Shown here: piece after piece, positions 18,681-26,247 of the stretch
Layout: each line of letters begins with the position of its first letter
Numbering within the stretch: the stretch's first letter is position 1
Source: Kribbella monticola
Lineage (GTDB): Bacteria; Actinomycetota; Actinomycetes; Propionibacteriales; Kribbellaceae
Assembly (NCBI RefSeq): GCF_003261635.1
Contig: NZ_QFXK01000027.1
Coordinates: 186,001 to 250,000, forward strand
Direction: 5' to 3'
Length of the DNA stretch: 64,000 nucleotides
The notes under the pieces: model-generated
Seen by the model: only the letters and a program-made list of their open reading frames with translations
What the model was told of the DNA's origin: nothing
Databases searched by the model: none
Program-made: the position numbers and the translations under genes

Positions 18681-19413
18681 CCGTACTCGCGAGCGTCGGT
18701 AGCCCGAACCGCGCCGGTACGCCGTGGCTGAAGACCACGTGGTCGGGCGGGCGGCCGGAGAGCTCGTGAAGCCCCACGGACGCCAGGAGACCGTGTTCCT
18801 CGAAGGCGGTGAGCTCGGCGGTTCGCAGTACCCAGGCGGGATGTTCGTTGGGCAGGTGCAACGTGCGACCGGCTCGTGCGACGTGTAGTCCCCAGCGCGC
18901 AGTCAGGAAGTGCTCCAGTGGTCCAGGGGTGAGCGTGTCGCCTACCTGGACCCGGATGAGGCTGCTGGCCTGAGTACCGGGCCACCGCAGCCGTGAGGTG
19001 TACGTGTGGGTGTCACCGTGGACCTCGTGCCGCATGCGGGCCCAGCGGTAGGGCAGACCGAAGACAGTTCGAGCAGCGCCGACCACTGCGGCACGATCCG
19101 CGTCCAGGCTGAGGAAGACGACACCGCGACGGCCGGTCGCGTCGACGGAGTACAGCCTGATGTTCGTCTCCAGGAAGGTGCCCAGCCAGGGCACTGCTGG
19201 TCCGCGGGGGAACCCGGTGCCGGTCATGCGGAAGGGAACCAGGCCTACGTAGCTCTTGCCCTCGAAGGTGTCGGGCTCGGTGCCGGGCGGATAGAAGCGT
19301 TGCAGGCTAGCCGGTTCGACGGCCCAGTGCAGGAAGGTCAGATCTCGCCAGTTCTGCCTCAGGATTCGCGGCGGATGGAGCAGCGGCGCCTCGAACTCGA
19401 CCGGCTCTGCCAT
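18658..19413 (-). CDS. DUF2071 (YqjF) family protein
   Basis: 251 residues with the family features ILRQNWRDLTFLHWAVEPASLQRFYPPGTEPDTFEGKSYVGLVPFRMTG, FLETNIRLYSVDATGRRGVVFLSLDADR and YTSRLRW. The biochemical role of the family is unknown; the fold resembles acetoacetate decarboxylase. A box TAGATT (minus strand, 19420-19425) lies 6 nt before ATG 19413 and contains the TAG stop of the upstream DUF4180 gene, suggesting a leaderless promoter built on that stop codon. The 3' end overlaps barstar antisense by 23 bp. Confidence 0.88.
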   Translation of the reverse strand: MAEPVEFEAPLLHPPRILRQNWRDLTFLHWAVEPASLQRFYPPGTEPDTFEGKSYVGLVPFRMTGTGFPRGPAVPWLGTFLETNIRLYSVDATGRRGVVFLSLDADRAAVVGAARTVFGLPYRWARMRHEVHGDTHTYTSRLRWPGTQASSLIRVQVGDTLTPGPLEHFLTARWGLHVARAGRTLHLPNEHPAWVLRTAELTAFEEHGLLASVGLHELSGRPPDHVVFSHGVPARFGLPTLASTARRPGGR

Positions 19414-19422
19414 AGGGGCAAT

Positions 19423-19779
19423 CTACTGCTGCGCTGCGAGCCTCTCGGCGAGGTCGGCCAGGTCGGCGACGAACCACAGGTGCCTGCCGCGGTTGGCCTC
19501 GCGCACCCAGTCGCCGAAGGACGTACTGGCCGCGGCGTGTGCCTCGATGTCGCCCATCACGGCCAGCCGCATGCGGTAGTCGACGAACTTCTGCACGATG
19601 GCTCCGGCGACACCCGACTTCAGCCGGAAGAACTCGGCCGGCAGTTTGTCGACCGGCAGCACCAGGAACTCCGCGCCGTGGTCGTAGTGCGCCGCTGCGA
19701 TGACGTCGACGGCATCCCGGTCGGTGCTGACTTCCGTGTCGGCGATATACACGGTCGTGCCGTGGAGGTACTTAACCAT
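19423..19779 (-). CDS. DUF4180 domain-containing protein
   Basis: 118 residues matching DUF4180 along its length: VDVIAAAHYDHGAEFLVLPVDKLPAEFFRLKSGVAGAIVQKFVDYRMRLAVMGDIE and FGDWVREANRGRHLWFVADLADLAERL. The function is unknown; members often sit beside transcription regulators. A box TACTTT 6 nt before ATG 19779 (minus strand) suggests a leaderless promoter in the AT-rich region shared with the divergent HTH gene. Confidence 0.85.
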   Translation of the reverse strand: MVKYLHGTTVYIADTEVSTDRDAVDVIAAAHYDHGAEFLVLPVDKLPAEFFRLKSGVAGAIVQKFVDYRMRLAVMGDIEAHAAASTSFGDWVREANRGRHLWFVADLADLAERLAAQQ

Positions 19780-19848
19780 GGATTTAAAGTACTCTAAAAG
19801 TCCCTATCGAGCGATTTATAGGGAATTCTAAGGAATCGAGGCGTCGCG
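19780..19848. promoter_or_regulatory. AT-rich divergent promoter with palindromic operator
   Basis: The 69-bp gap between DUF4180 and HTH is unusually AT-rich for this genome. It contains the inverted repeat TCCCTAT (19801-19807) and ATAGGGA (19818-19824) around a 10-nt spacer, and a second near-palindrome around TTTAAAGTACTCTAAA (19783-19798). The most economical reading is an operator for the adjacent HTH protein controlling both genes. Confidence 0.5.
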
Positions 19849-20265
19849 ATGGCCCGGGAGCTGTACTCGGTCGAGGAGGTCGCGGAGCAACTCGGGTTGC
19901 ACGTGCGGACGGTCCGGAACTACATCCGCGACGGCCGGCTCAAGGCGGCCCGGATCGGCAAGCAGTACCGGATCGCCCGCGAGGACCTGGAGGCGTTCAC
20001 CGGGACCAGCGCGGCCGTCTTCGACCCGGCCGCGAAGACCCGGCACGTTGAGGTCTCGGCGATCGTCCACGTCGAGTCGGTCGACCGGACCCTCGCCGAC
20101 CGGATCAGCACGCACGTGATGGGCTCGCTGAACCGCGACGTCGGCCGGCTCCGCGTCGAGACGGCGTACGACCCCGATCGCGGCACGCTGAAGGTGATCG
20201 TGCTGGGCGATCCCGAGATCGCCGCAGACCTGCTGCGGCTGATCGGCCTGCTGGCCGAGTCCTGA
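19849..20265 (+). CDS. Excisionase/MerR-type helix-turn-helix protein
   Basis: 138 residues. The N-terminal 55 residues (ELYSVEEVAEQLGLHVRTVRNYIRDGRLKAARIGKQYRIAREDLEAFTG) are a classic MerR-like/excisionase-type winged HTH. The rest (VSAIVHVESVDRTLADRISTHVMGSLN and LKVIVLGDPEIAADLLRLIGLL) forms a probable ligand-binding or dimerising domain that I do not recognise. It is divergent from the DUF4180 gene and probably autoregulatory through the palindrome between them. No integrase or mobile-element gene is nearby, so a recombination role is unlikely. Confidence 0.8.
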   Translation: MARELYSVEEVAEQLGLHVRTVRNYIRDGRLKAARIGKQYRIAREDLEAFTGTSAAVFDPAAKTRHVEVSAIVHVESVDRTLADRISTHVMGSLNRDVGRLRVETAYDPDRGTLKVIVLGDPEIAADLLRLIGLLAES

Positions 20266-20276
20266 TCCCAGGTACT

Positions 20277-20323
20277 CCGGCGGACTACAGGGGCCCCGGC
20301 GGACTGCGCCGGTGGGCTACAGG
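20277..20323. repeat. Degenerate tandem repeat at the HTH/idsA convergent junction
   Basis: Units CCGGCGGACTACAGG (20277), CCGGCGGACTGCG (20296) and CCGGTGGGCTACAGG (20309) follow one another. The last unit contains the minus-strand TAG stop of idsA (CTA at 20317-20319), and the first repeats the same CTACAGG. Confidence 0.5.
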
Positions 20324-21387
20324 TGCCTCGAGGTCGCGGCGACGACCAGGTCGGCGAGGGCCTTGCGGACGTTCTCGTCCTCGATCGGGGCCCGGTCCAG
20401 CGCCGCCAGGGCGTCCTCGGTCTTATCGGCGATCAGGTCCTCACAGGCCTGTACGGCGCGACTGTCCTGCAGGATCTCGCGCAGCAGCTGGATCTCGTCG
20501 TCGTCCAGATCCGGCCGGCCGAACAACCGGTCGAACTCGGCGAGCTGGACCTCCGAAGCGTGCTCCACGGCGTACGCGGTGAGGACGGTCCGCTTGCCCT
20601 CGCGCAGGTCGTCGCCCGCTGGCTTGCCGGTCACCGTCGGGTCGCCGAACACGCCGAGCAGGTCGTCGCGCAGCTGGAACGCCTCCCCGAGCGGCAGCCC
20701 GTACGTCGACAGCGCGTCGATCAGGAGCTGGTCGGCTCCGGCGAGCGCCGCCCCGATGTGCAAGGGGCGCTCGACCGTGTAGGTGGCCGCCTTGTACCGC
20801 AGTACGCGAAGGGCTCGGTCCATGTCTGCCTCGCCGCTGGCCTGGGCTACGAGGTCCAGATACTGCCCCGCGGTCACTTCGACCCGCACCGCGTCGAAGA
20901 ACTTGGACGCCCGGGCGAGCGCGGCGGCGTCGAAGCCGCTCGTGTGCAGCATCTCGTCGGCCCAGATCAGGCAGAGGTCGCCGAGCAGGATCGCCGCGCC
21001 GACACCGAATCCCACCGGGTCGCCACCACGTCCGCTGGTCGCCGAGCGAGCCCGCTGCAGCGCCTCGAACCGGCGATGTGCGGCCGGCGCGCCCCGGCGT
21101 ACGTCGGAGGAATCCATCACGTCGTCGTGCACGAGCGCGCTGACGTGCAGCATCTCCAAGCTGGCCGCGGCCTTAAGGATCGGCTGGCCGGTGTCGCCGC
21201 CCGCGGCCCGGAAACCCCAATAACAGAAGGAAGGACGCAGTCGTTTGCCGCCGGCGGTCGCGTCGCGGGCGGCCTGCACCAGCTCGGCGAGCTCGGGCCC
21301 GATCTCGGCGAGCCGTTCGGACTGGATGTCCAGGAAGCTGGTCAGGGCTCGCTGGACGTCGGTCGGGATGTCTGCGTCGGCATACAC
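20317..21387 (-). CDS. idsA: Polyprenyl (geranylgeranyl-type) diphosphate synthase
   Basis: 356 residues from GTG 21387. This start is chosen because a minus-strand TACCCT box lies 7 nt upstream; an upstream in-frame codon would extend it by 21 residues. A trans-isoprenyl diphosphate synthase with the first Asp-rich motif in ALVHDDVMD, then GGKRLRP, and the second in FQLRDDLLGVFGDP, followed by GDDLREGKRT. It elongates farnesyl-type allylic diphosphates with IPP. Chain length cannot be fixed from sequence; the syntenic mycobacterial gene is idsA2. It diverges from metF across 56 bp. Confidence 0.9.
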   Translation of the reverse strand: MYADADIPTDVQRALTSFLDIQSERLAEIGPELAELVQAARDATAGGKRLRPSFCYWGFRAAGGDTGQPILKAAASLEMLHVSALVHDDVMDSSDVRRGAPAAHRRFEALQRARSATSGRGGDPVGFGVGAAILLGDLCLIWADEMLHTSGFDAAALARASKFFDAVRVEVTAGQYLDLVAQASGEADMDRALRVLRYKAATYTVERPLHIGAALAGADQLLIDALSTYGLPLGEAFQLRDDLLGVFGDPTVTGKPAGDDLREGKRTVLTAYAVEHASEVQLAEFDRLFGRPDLDDDEIQLLREILQDSRAVQACEDLIADKTEDALAALDRAPIEDENVRKALADLVVAATSRHL

Positions 21388-21394
21388 GTCTCGG

Positions 21395-21400
21395 AGGGTA
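21395..21400 (-). promoter_or_regulatory. Predicted -10 of leaderless idsA promoter
   Basis: The minus-strand TACCCT is separated by 7 nt (CCGAGAC) from GTG 21387. Confidence 0.45.
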
Positions 21401-21431
21401 GCCGGTCGGGGCCCGTGCGCCCACGCCCCGG

Positions 21432-21437
21432 TAGCCT
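21432..21437 (+). promoter_or_regulatory. Predicted -10 of leaderless metF promoter
   Basis: TAGCCT is separated by 6 nt (TGAACA) from ATG 21444. Confidence 0.45.
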
Positions 21438-21443
21438 TGAACA

Positions 21444-22358
21444 ATGGCAAACGGTCTCCCCTCGAAGCTTCCCGGCGCGACGCCGACGATCCGTGAGCTG
21501 CTGGCGACCGGACAGCGATCCTTCTCGTTCGAGTTCTTCCCGCCGAAGACCCCCGAGGCCGAGGAAGTGCTCTGGCGGTCGATCCGCGAGATCGAGCAAC
21601 TCCGGCCGACGTTCGTGTCGATCACGTACGGCGCCGGCGGGACGACCCGCGACGGAACGATCCGGGTCACCGAGCGGGTAGCGCAGGACACCTCGCTGAC
21701 GCCGCTGGGGCACCTGACCTGCGTCGCGCACTCCAAGGACGAGCTGCGCTCGGTGATCGGGGCGTACGCCGGTTCCGGTGTGCGCAACGTGCTCGCTCTG
21801 CGCGGTGACCCGCCAGGCGGTCCGAACCAGCCGTGGGTCGCACACCCCGAGGGGATGAACCACGCGATCGAGCTGGTCGAGCTGGTTCGCGAGCTGGGCG
21901 ACTTCTGTGTCGGGGTCGCCGCGTTCCCGGACAAGCACCCGGAGGCGTCGTCGCTCGAAGCCGATGCCCAGGTGCTCGCGGCGAAGGCGAAGGCGGGCGC
22001 GGACTACGCGATCACCCAGATGTTCTTCGGCGCCGGCGACTACTTCCGGCTGGTCGATCGGGCCGCCGCGCTCGGCTGCGACATCCCGATCCTGCCCGGC
22101 ATCATGCCGGTGACGAACATCAAGCAGATCCACCGGATGGCCGAGCTGACCGGGATGGCGCTGCCGACCGCGGTCACCGATCGCCTGCATGCCGTCGAGG
22201 ACGACCCGGCGGCGGTCCGCGAGGTCGGCATCGAGATCGCCAGCGAACTCTGCGACGAACTCCTCGCCGGTGGTGCCCCCGGCATCCACTTCATCACCCT
22301 CAACCGCTCGACGGCGACCCGCCAGGTCTACCGCAACCTCCAGTCAGCACCGGTCTGA
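21444..22358 (+). CDS. metF: 5,10-methylenetetrahydrofolate reductase
   Basis: 304 residues. A FAD-dependent enzyme that reduces methylene-THF to methyl-THF for methionine synthesis. Landmarks: FSFEFFPPKTPEAEE with the catalytic Glu, FVSITYGAGGTTRDGT, LRGDPPGG, FCVGVAAFPDKHPEA, KAGADYAITQMFFGAGDYF and ILPGIMPVTNIKQIHRM, ending GIHFITLNRSTATRQVYRNL. The length is typical for the bacterial catalytic domain. In M. tuberculosis a metF-like gene (Rv2172c) also neighbours idsA2. The stop codon is the first element of a tandem repeat array. Confidence 0.94.
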   Translation: MANGLPSKLPGATPTIRELLATGQRSFSFEFFPPKTPEAEEVLWRSIREIEQLRPTFVSITYGAGGTTRDGTIRVTERVAQDTSLTPLGHLTCVAHSKDELRSVIGAYAGSGVRNVLALRGDPPGGPNQPWVAHPEGMNHAIELVELVRELGDFCVGVAAFPDKHPEASSLEADAQVLAAKAKAGADYAITQMFFGAGDYFRLVDRAAALGCDIPILPGIMPVTNIKQIHRMAELTGMALPTAVTDRLHAVEDDPAAVREVGIEIASELCDELLAGGAPGIHFITLNRSTATRQVYRNLQSAPV

Positions 22359-22530
22359 GCAAGCCGCGCCGCGGCCGGTCTGAGCGAGCCGCGCCGCGGC
22401 CGGTCTGAGCGAGCCGCGGCGGGCAGTTCGAGCGAGACGCGGCGGCCAGTTCAAGCGAGACGCGGGGGGGCCAGTTCAAGCGAGACGCGGCGGCCGAGCT
22501 CGGGTGCGACGCGGCGGCCGCGCTGAGCGG
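22350..22530. repeat. Degenerate 23-25-bp tandem array starting in the metF stop codon
   Basis: Units start at 22350, 22375 and 22400 (CCGGTCTGAGCRAGCCGCG, period 25). Diverged units AGTTCAAGCGAGACGCGGCGG continue to about 22530. The TGA of metF lies in unit 1 and recurs at the same place in units 2 and 3. About seven units fill the gap before sixA. Confidence 0.8.
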
Positions 22531-22556
22531 CGTACACCGGATCGGGGTGGACGCTC

Positions 22557-22562
22557 TATCCT
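22557..22562 (+). promoter_or_regulatory. Predicted -10 of leaderless sixA promoter
   Basis: TATCCT is separated by 6 nt (GAGCCG) from ATG 22569. Confidence 0.45.
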
Positions 22563-22568
22563 GAGCCG

Positions 22569-23099
22569 ATGGCTGACCCGTCCGATCTGTTGATGGACCG
22601 CACCTTGGTGTTGCTCCGGCACGCCAAGGCGGTGCCGCCCGAGTCGATGCCCGACCTGGAGCGCCCACTGGCCGACCGGGGCCGGGCCGACGCCGCCGCG
22701 GCCGGACGCTATCTAGTTGCCCAAGGCATCGACGCGGACCTGGTCATCTGCTCGCCGTCGATCCGCACCCGCGAGACCTGGCAGTACGCCGCCGAGGCGG
22801 GCGCGACGGCGACGGACATCTGGTACGACCGCCGCGTCTACAGCGCCGGCACCGAGGAACTCCTCGAAGTACTGCACGACGTCCCGGCAGACACCCGTAC
22901 CGTCGTCCTGGTCGGCCACGCGCCGGGAATCCCTTGGCTGGCAGACGAACTGGCCCTCGACGGCACCAGCCCGTCCCGAGTCGAACTGACCCAGAAGTAC
23001 CCCACCAGCGGCCTCACGGTCCTGCACCTGACCACGCGCTGGTCCGACGTCACCGCCGACACCGCCGACCTGGTCGACTACGTCATCCCGCGAGGCTGA
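22569..23099 (+). CDS. SixA-type phosphohistidine phosphatase
   Basis: 176 residues of the histidine phosphatase superfamily. The catalytic RHG-type motif is present as LVLLRHAKA (RHA is the SixA variant). LADRGRADAAAAGRYL, VICSPSIRTRETW with the second Arg, and VVLVGHAPG with the second His complete the active site. SixA enzymes dephosphorylate phosphohistidine on signalling or PTS-type proteins; the substrate here is unknown. The gene appears monocistronic with its own leaderless promoter. Confidence 0.88.
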   Translation: MADPSDLLMDRTLVLLRHAKAVPPESMPDLERPLADRGRADAAAAGRYLVAQGIDADLVICSPSIRTRETWQYAAEAGATATDIWYDRRVYSAGTEELLEVLHDVPADTRTVVLVGHAPGIPWLADELALDGTSPSRVELTQKYPTSGLTVLHLTTRWSDVTADTADLVDYVIPRG

Positions 23100-23167
23100 G
23101 TGCTTGCATTTGGCACTGACCCGGAGGACGCTCCGTAGCAAGGGGAGCACTTCAGGGGGACGGCGTG

Positions 23168-24325
23168 ATGAGCGAGATCCAGGTCGCCGAAGAACCGGTA
23201 CGACGGATTCCGGGTGACGCGGCGAAGAGTCCGCAGCCAGGGACGGCCTTGTGCCTGTCGGGCGGTGGATACCGGGCGATGGTGTTCCACGTCGGCGTGC
23301 TGTTGCGACTCAACGAGGCCCGCATGCTGCCGGAACTCGACCGTGTCTCCAGCGTGTCCGGCGGCTCCATCACGGCCGGCGTCCTGGCGATGAACTGGCA
23401 GCACCTGGACTTCGACGAGGACGGGGTGGCGCAGGAGTTCGTGTCCCAGGTCGTCGACCCGATCCGGGCGATGGCCGGCACCCACGTGGACGTACCGGCG
23501 CTGCTGACCGGGATCGGCCTGCCGTTCACCTCGGTGGCCGACCGGGTCGTCCGGGCGTTCCGTAAGCAGCTGTTCGGGAAGAAGACGCTGCAGGACCTGC
23601 CGGACAAGCCGACCTTCGTGATCAACGCGACCAACCTGGAATCGGGCGACCTGATGCGTTTCAGGAAGGCCTACCTGGCGGACTATCGGGTGGGCAGGAT
23701 CGACCATCCGGATCTGCCGCTAGCCGTCGCGGTCGCCGCCTCGTCGTCGTTCCCGCCGTTCCTTTCGCCGTGCACGGTCGATCTGGAGCACGAGCAGTGG
23801 GTCACCGAGGACGGCAATGATCTGACCGGTCCGGAGTTCCGCAACGAGATCCGGCTGAGCGACGGCGGCGTGTACGACAACCTCGGCCTGGAAACGGCCT
23901 GGAAGAACTACCTGACCATCCTGGTCAGCGATGCCGGTGGTCATCTGGGCCCGGATCCCGACCCACCGTCGGACTGGGGGCGGCACCTGCTGCGGGTGCT
24001 GAAGGTGATGGACAACCAGGTCCGGGCGCTGCGCAAGCGCCAGGTCATCGACTCCTTCCAGCGGAAGGTGCGAACCGGCGCGTACATCGGGATCCGCAGC
24101 CACGTGGCCGACTACGGACTGGCCGATCCGCTGCCGGTGGACGAGGCCGTCGCGTCGAGGCTTGCCGCGATCCCGACCAGGCTGGACTCGATGGACGAGG
24201 ATCTTCAGAAGCAGTTGATCAACTGGGGTTACATCATCTGCGACACCGGGCTGAGGGCCCATCTGGGGAAGGGTCCGGGGGCCGGCAAGCTGCCCTACCC
24301 GGACGCCGCGCTCACGAAGTCATGA
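23168..24325 (+). CDS. Patatin-like phospholipase
   Basis: 385 residues from ATG 23168, with AGGGGGA about 8 nt upstream; GTG 23165 directly before is an alternative. The patatin acyl-hydrolase core is complete: oxyanion hole LSGGGYRA (31-37), nucleophile Ser64 in SSVSGGS and catalytic Asp in LSDGGVYDNLGLE. No signal peptide or membrane helix is seen, so it is probably a cytoplasmic lipase acting on cell phospholipids. It is translationally coupled (ATGA) to a metallopeptidase gene, then an MBL-fold gene. Patatin enzymes serve as lipid-degrading effectors in several immune systems (for example CapV in CBASS), but no cyclase or sensor is adjacent, so that role is speculative. Confidence 0.9.
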   Translation: MSEIQVAEEPVRRIPGDAAKSPQPGTALCLSGGGYRAMVFHVGVLLRLNEARMLPELDRVSSVSGGSITAGVLAMNWQHLDFDEDGVAQEFVSQVVDPIRAMAGTHVDVPALLTGIGLPFTSVADRVVRAFRKQLFGKKTLQDLPDKPTFVINATNLESGDLMRFRKAYLADYRVGRIDHPDLPLAVAVAASSSFPPFLSPCTVDLEHEQWVTEDGNDLTGPEFRNEIRLSDGGVYDNLGLETAWKNYLTILVSDAGGHLGPDPDPPSDWGRHLLRVLKVMDNQVRALRKRQVIDSFQRKVRTGAYIGIRSHVADYGLADPLPVDEAVASRLAAIPTRLDSMDEDLQKQLINWGYIICDTGLRAHLGKGPGAGKLPYPDAALTKS

Positions 24326-26247
24326 ACGCGGAGCTGAATCGTCCGGCGATCCGGCTGCCCGACCGCCGCCGGTTGCGGACGTTCGCCTTCGACCCGATGT
24401 CGACCCGGTTGTCCGGTCGTTTCCTTGCCCTGGACGTGCCGTACGAGGCCGAGCTGCGGCCGGGGCCGGACGGCAGCCTGGTCCAGGTGGTCGACTTCGA
24501 TGCCGGCCGGAACCGGTGGTACGAACCGCTGGATCTCAACGATCCGGCCGTCCTGGCCCAGGACGGCCTGCGACCGGCCGAGGGCGATCCGCGAACCCAC
24601 CAGCAGATCGTGTATGCCGTGGCGACCAGTGTCATCGAGCGGTTCGAACGCTTCGTCGGCCGGCGGTTCCGCTGGCGGGCCAACCAGAAGCTGCGCCTCG
24701 TGCCGCATGCCTTCGAGGGACGCAACGCCTTCTTCGACCCGGGCCGCCGGGCTGTCCTGTTCGGCTACTACCGCGCCGATCGGCTCGACCCCGGCCGGAA
24801 CCTTCCCGGCCAGGTCGTCTTCACCTGCCTGTCGACCGACATCATCGCTCACGAGGTCACCCACGCGATCCTGCACAGAATGCGTCAGTACTACTCCGAG
24901 CCGACGAACCGCGACGTGTTCGCCTGGCATGAAGCGTTCGCGGACCTCGTTGCGTTGTTCCAGCACTTCGTGCACCGCGACTTCGTCATCGACGCCGTCG
25001 CGACCACCTCCGGCGACCTGAGCAAGACCAGCGGTCTGCTCCAGCTCGCCAGTGAGTTCGGTGAGTCGACAGGACGGGGAGCGGCCCTCCGCTCGGCCAT
25101 CGCGGACCGGAACCGGACGCCCGACAGGTTCCGCGCAGCCACCGAACCGCACGAGCGTGGCGCGTGTTTCGTCAGCGCCGTCTTCGACGCGTATCTCGAC
25201 AGCTACCAGGCCTCGATCGTGGATCTGCTCCGGATCGCCACCGGCGGGTCCGGCGTACTGCCTGCCGGCCAGCTGTCGCCCGACCTGGTCAAACGCATCG
25301 CGGACGAGGCGGTGCGGAACGCGGACCGGCTGCTCGGCATGGTCGTCCGGGCGATGGACTACCTGCCGGTCGTCGATGTCCGCTTCGGCGACGTCGTCCG
25401 CGCGATCGTCACCGCCGACCGCGCGCTGTACCCCGACGACGCCATCAACCTGCGGCGCAATCTGGTCGAGGCGCTGCGGCGCCGCGGCATCTATCCCGAA
25501 GAGGTCGCCTCGTTGACCGACGAGGCACTTGCCTGGCCGACGGCGGACGACCTCGATCTGAACGACCCGGCGGCTCCGGTGGACCTGCGGAATCTGATCC
25601 TGCTCGCCACCATGGACCTCGATCCCGGCGGCAAGGCAGGCGCATTGCTCGTGCCGCAGCAACCGGTGGCCGCACCCGCGCCCGTGGCGGCGGCCGTCGG
25701 TGACACGCCGGCCGCCGATGAGAGTGACGCGGACGAACGCGACCCGGGCGAAGTGCTCTACCAGACGGTCAGCAAATGGGCCCGGCTGCACGCGTTGGAG
25801 ATCGGCCTCGACCCGGATCCGGACCTCCGGATCGCGCTGAGAGGCATCCATGTCGCCTACCGGCAGGCGGCGGACGGCCAGCCCCGGCCGGAGGTCGCGA
25901 TCCAGCTCACCCAACGCCGGCCCGAACTGGAAGACCAGCAGCTGCCGGCCGCGAGCAGACCGAGGATCCGGGCCGGTACCGTCCTGATCGCCGGAGTGGA
26001 CGGCCGGGTCGAGCACATCATCGCCAAACCACTCCCGCTCCGCGACGATGCGGCGATCGACAAGCTGCCGCCGGAGCACCCGGCGCACGAGCACCAAGCG
26101 GCCGGCGTACGGCGGCTCAAGGCGCTGAACCAATGGGCCGCGGATGTCGAGGTGATGGACGCGCTCAGCGGGTGGACCGCGGAGCCGGCCATGAACCGCC
26201 TGACCTTCGCCGCGATCCACGGCGAGATCATGACGGAGAGCCGCTGA
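24322..26247 (+). CDS. Thermolysin-like (gluzincin) zinc metallopeptidase with unknown C-terminal domain
   Basis: 641 residues. HEVTH at 177-181 followed by HEAFADL with Glu204 gives the gluzincin zinc site of M4-like peptidases. The spacing of 27 residues from the first His is close to thermolysin. There is no signal peptide or propeptide, so unlike classical M4 enzymes it is predicted to be intracellular. Residues about 400-450 are linker (Ala/Pro-rich, AAPAPVAAAVGDTPAADESDADE), and 455-641 form a second domain I do not recognise. It starts as ATGA over the patatin stop and ends as TGATG into the MBL gene, so the three proteins are made as a set. Confidence 0.8.
   Translation: MNAELNRPAIRLPDRRRLRTFAFDPMSTRLSGRFLALDVPYEAELRPGPDGSLVQVVDFDAGRNRWYEPLDLNDPAVLAQDGLRPAEGDPRTHQQIVYAVATSVIERFERFVGRRFRWRANQKLRLVPHAFEGRNAFFDPGRRAVLFGYYRADRLDPGRNLPGQVVFTCLSTDIIAHEVTHAILHRMRQYYSEPTNRDVFAWHEAFADLVALFQHFVHRDFVIDAVATTSGDLSKTSGLLQLASEFGESTGRGAALRSAIADRNRTPDRFRAATEPHERGACFVSAVFDAYLDSYQASIVDLLRIATGGSGVLPAGQLSPDLVKRIADEAVRNADRLLGMVVRAMDYLPVVDVRFGDVVRAIVTADRALYPDDAINLRRNLVEALRRRGIYPEEVASLTDEALAWPTADDLDLNDPAAPVDLRNLILLATMDLDPGGKAGALLVPQQPVAAPAPVAAAVGDTPAADESDADERDPGEVLYQTVSKWARLHALEIGLDPDPDLRIALRGIHVAYRQAADGQPRPEVAIQLTQRRPELEDQQLPAASRPRIRAGTVLIAGVDGRVEHIIAKPLPLRDDAAIDKLPPEHPAHEHQAAGVRRLKALNQWAADVEVMDALSGWTAEPAMNRLTFAAIHGEIMTESR

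Noticed and set aside
19849..20265. Excisionase of a mobile element
   Set aside because: The HTH is excisionase-like, but no integrase, att site or other mobile gene accompanies it.
24295..26220. 641-codon antisense frame opposite the metallopeptidase
   Set aside because: Mirror-frame artefact of GC-rich third positions; no recognisable domain, while the + strand has a clear zinc peptidase.
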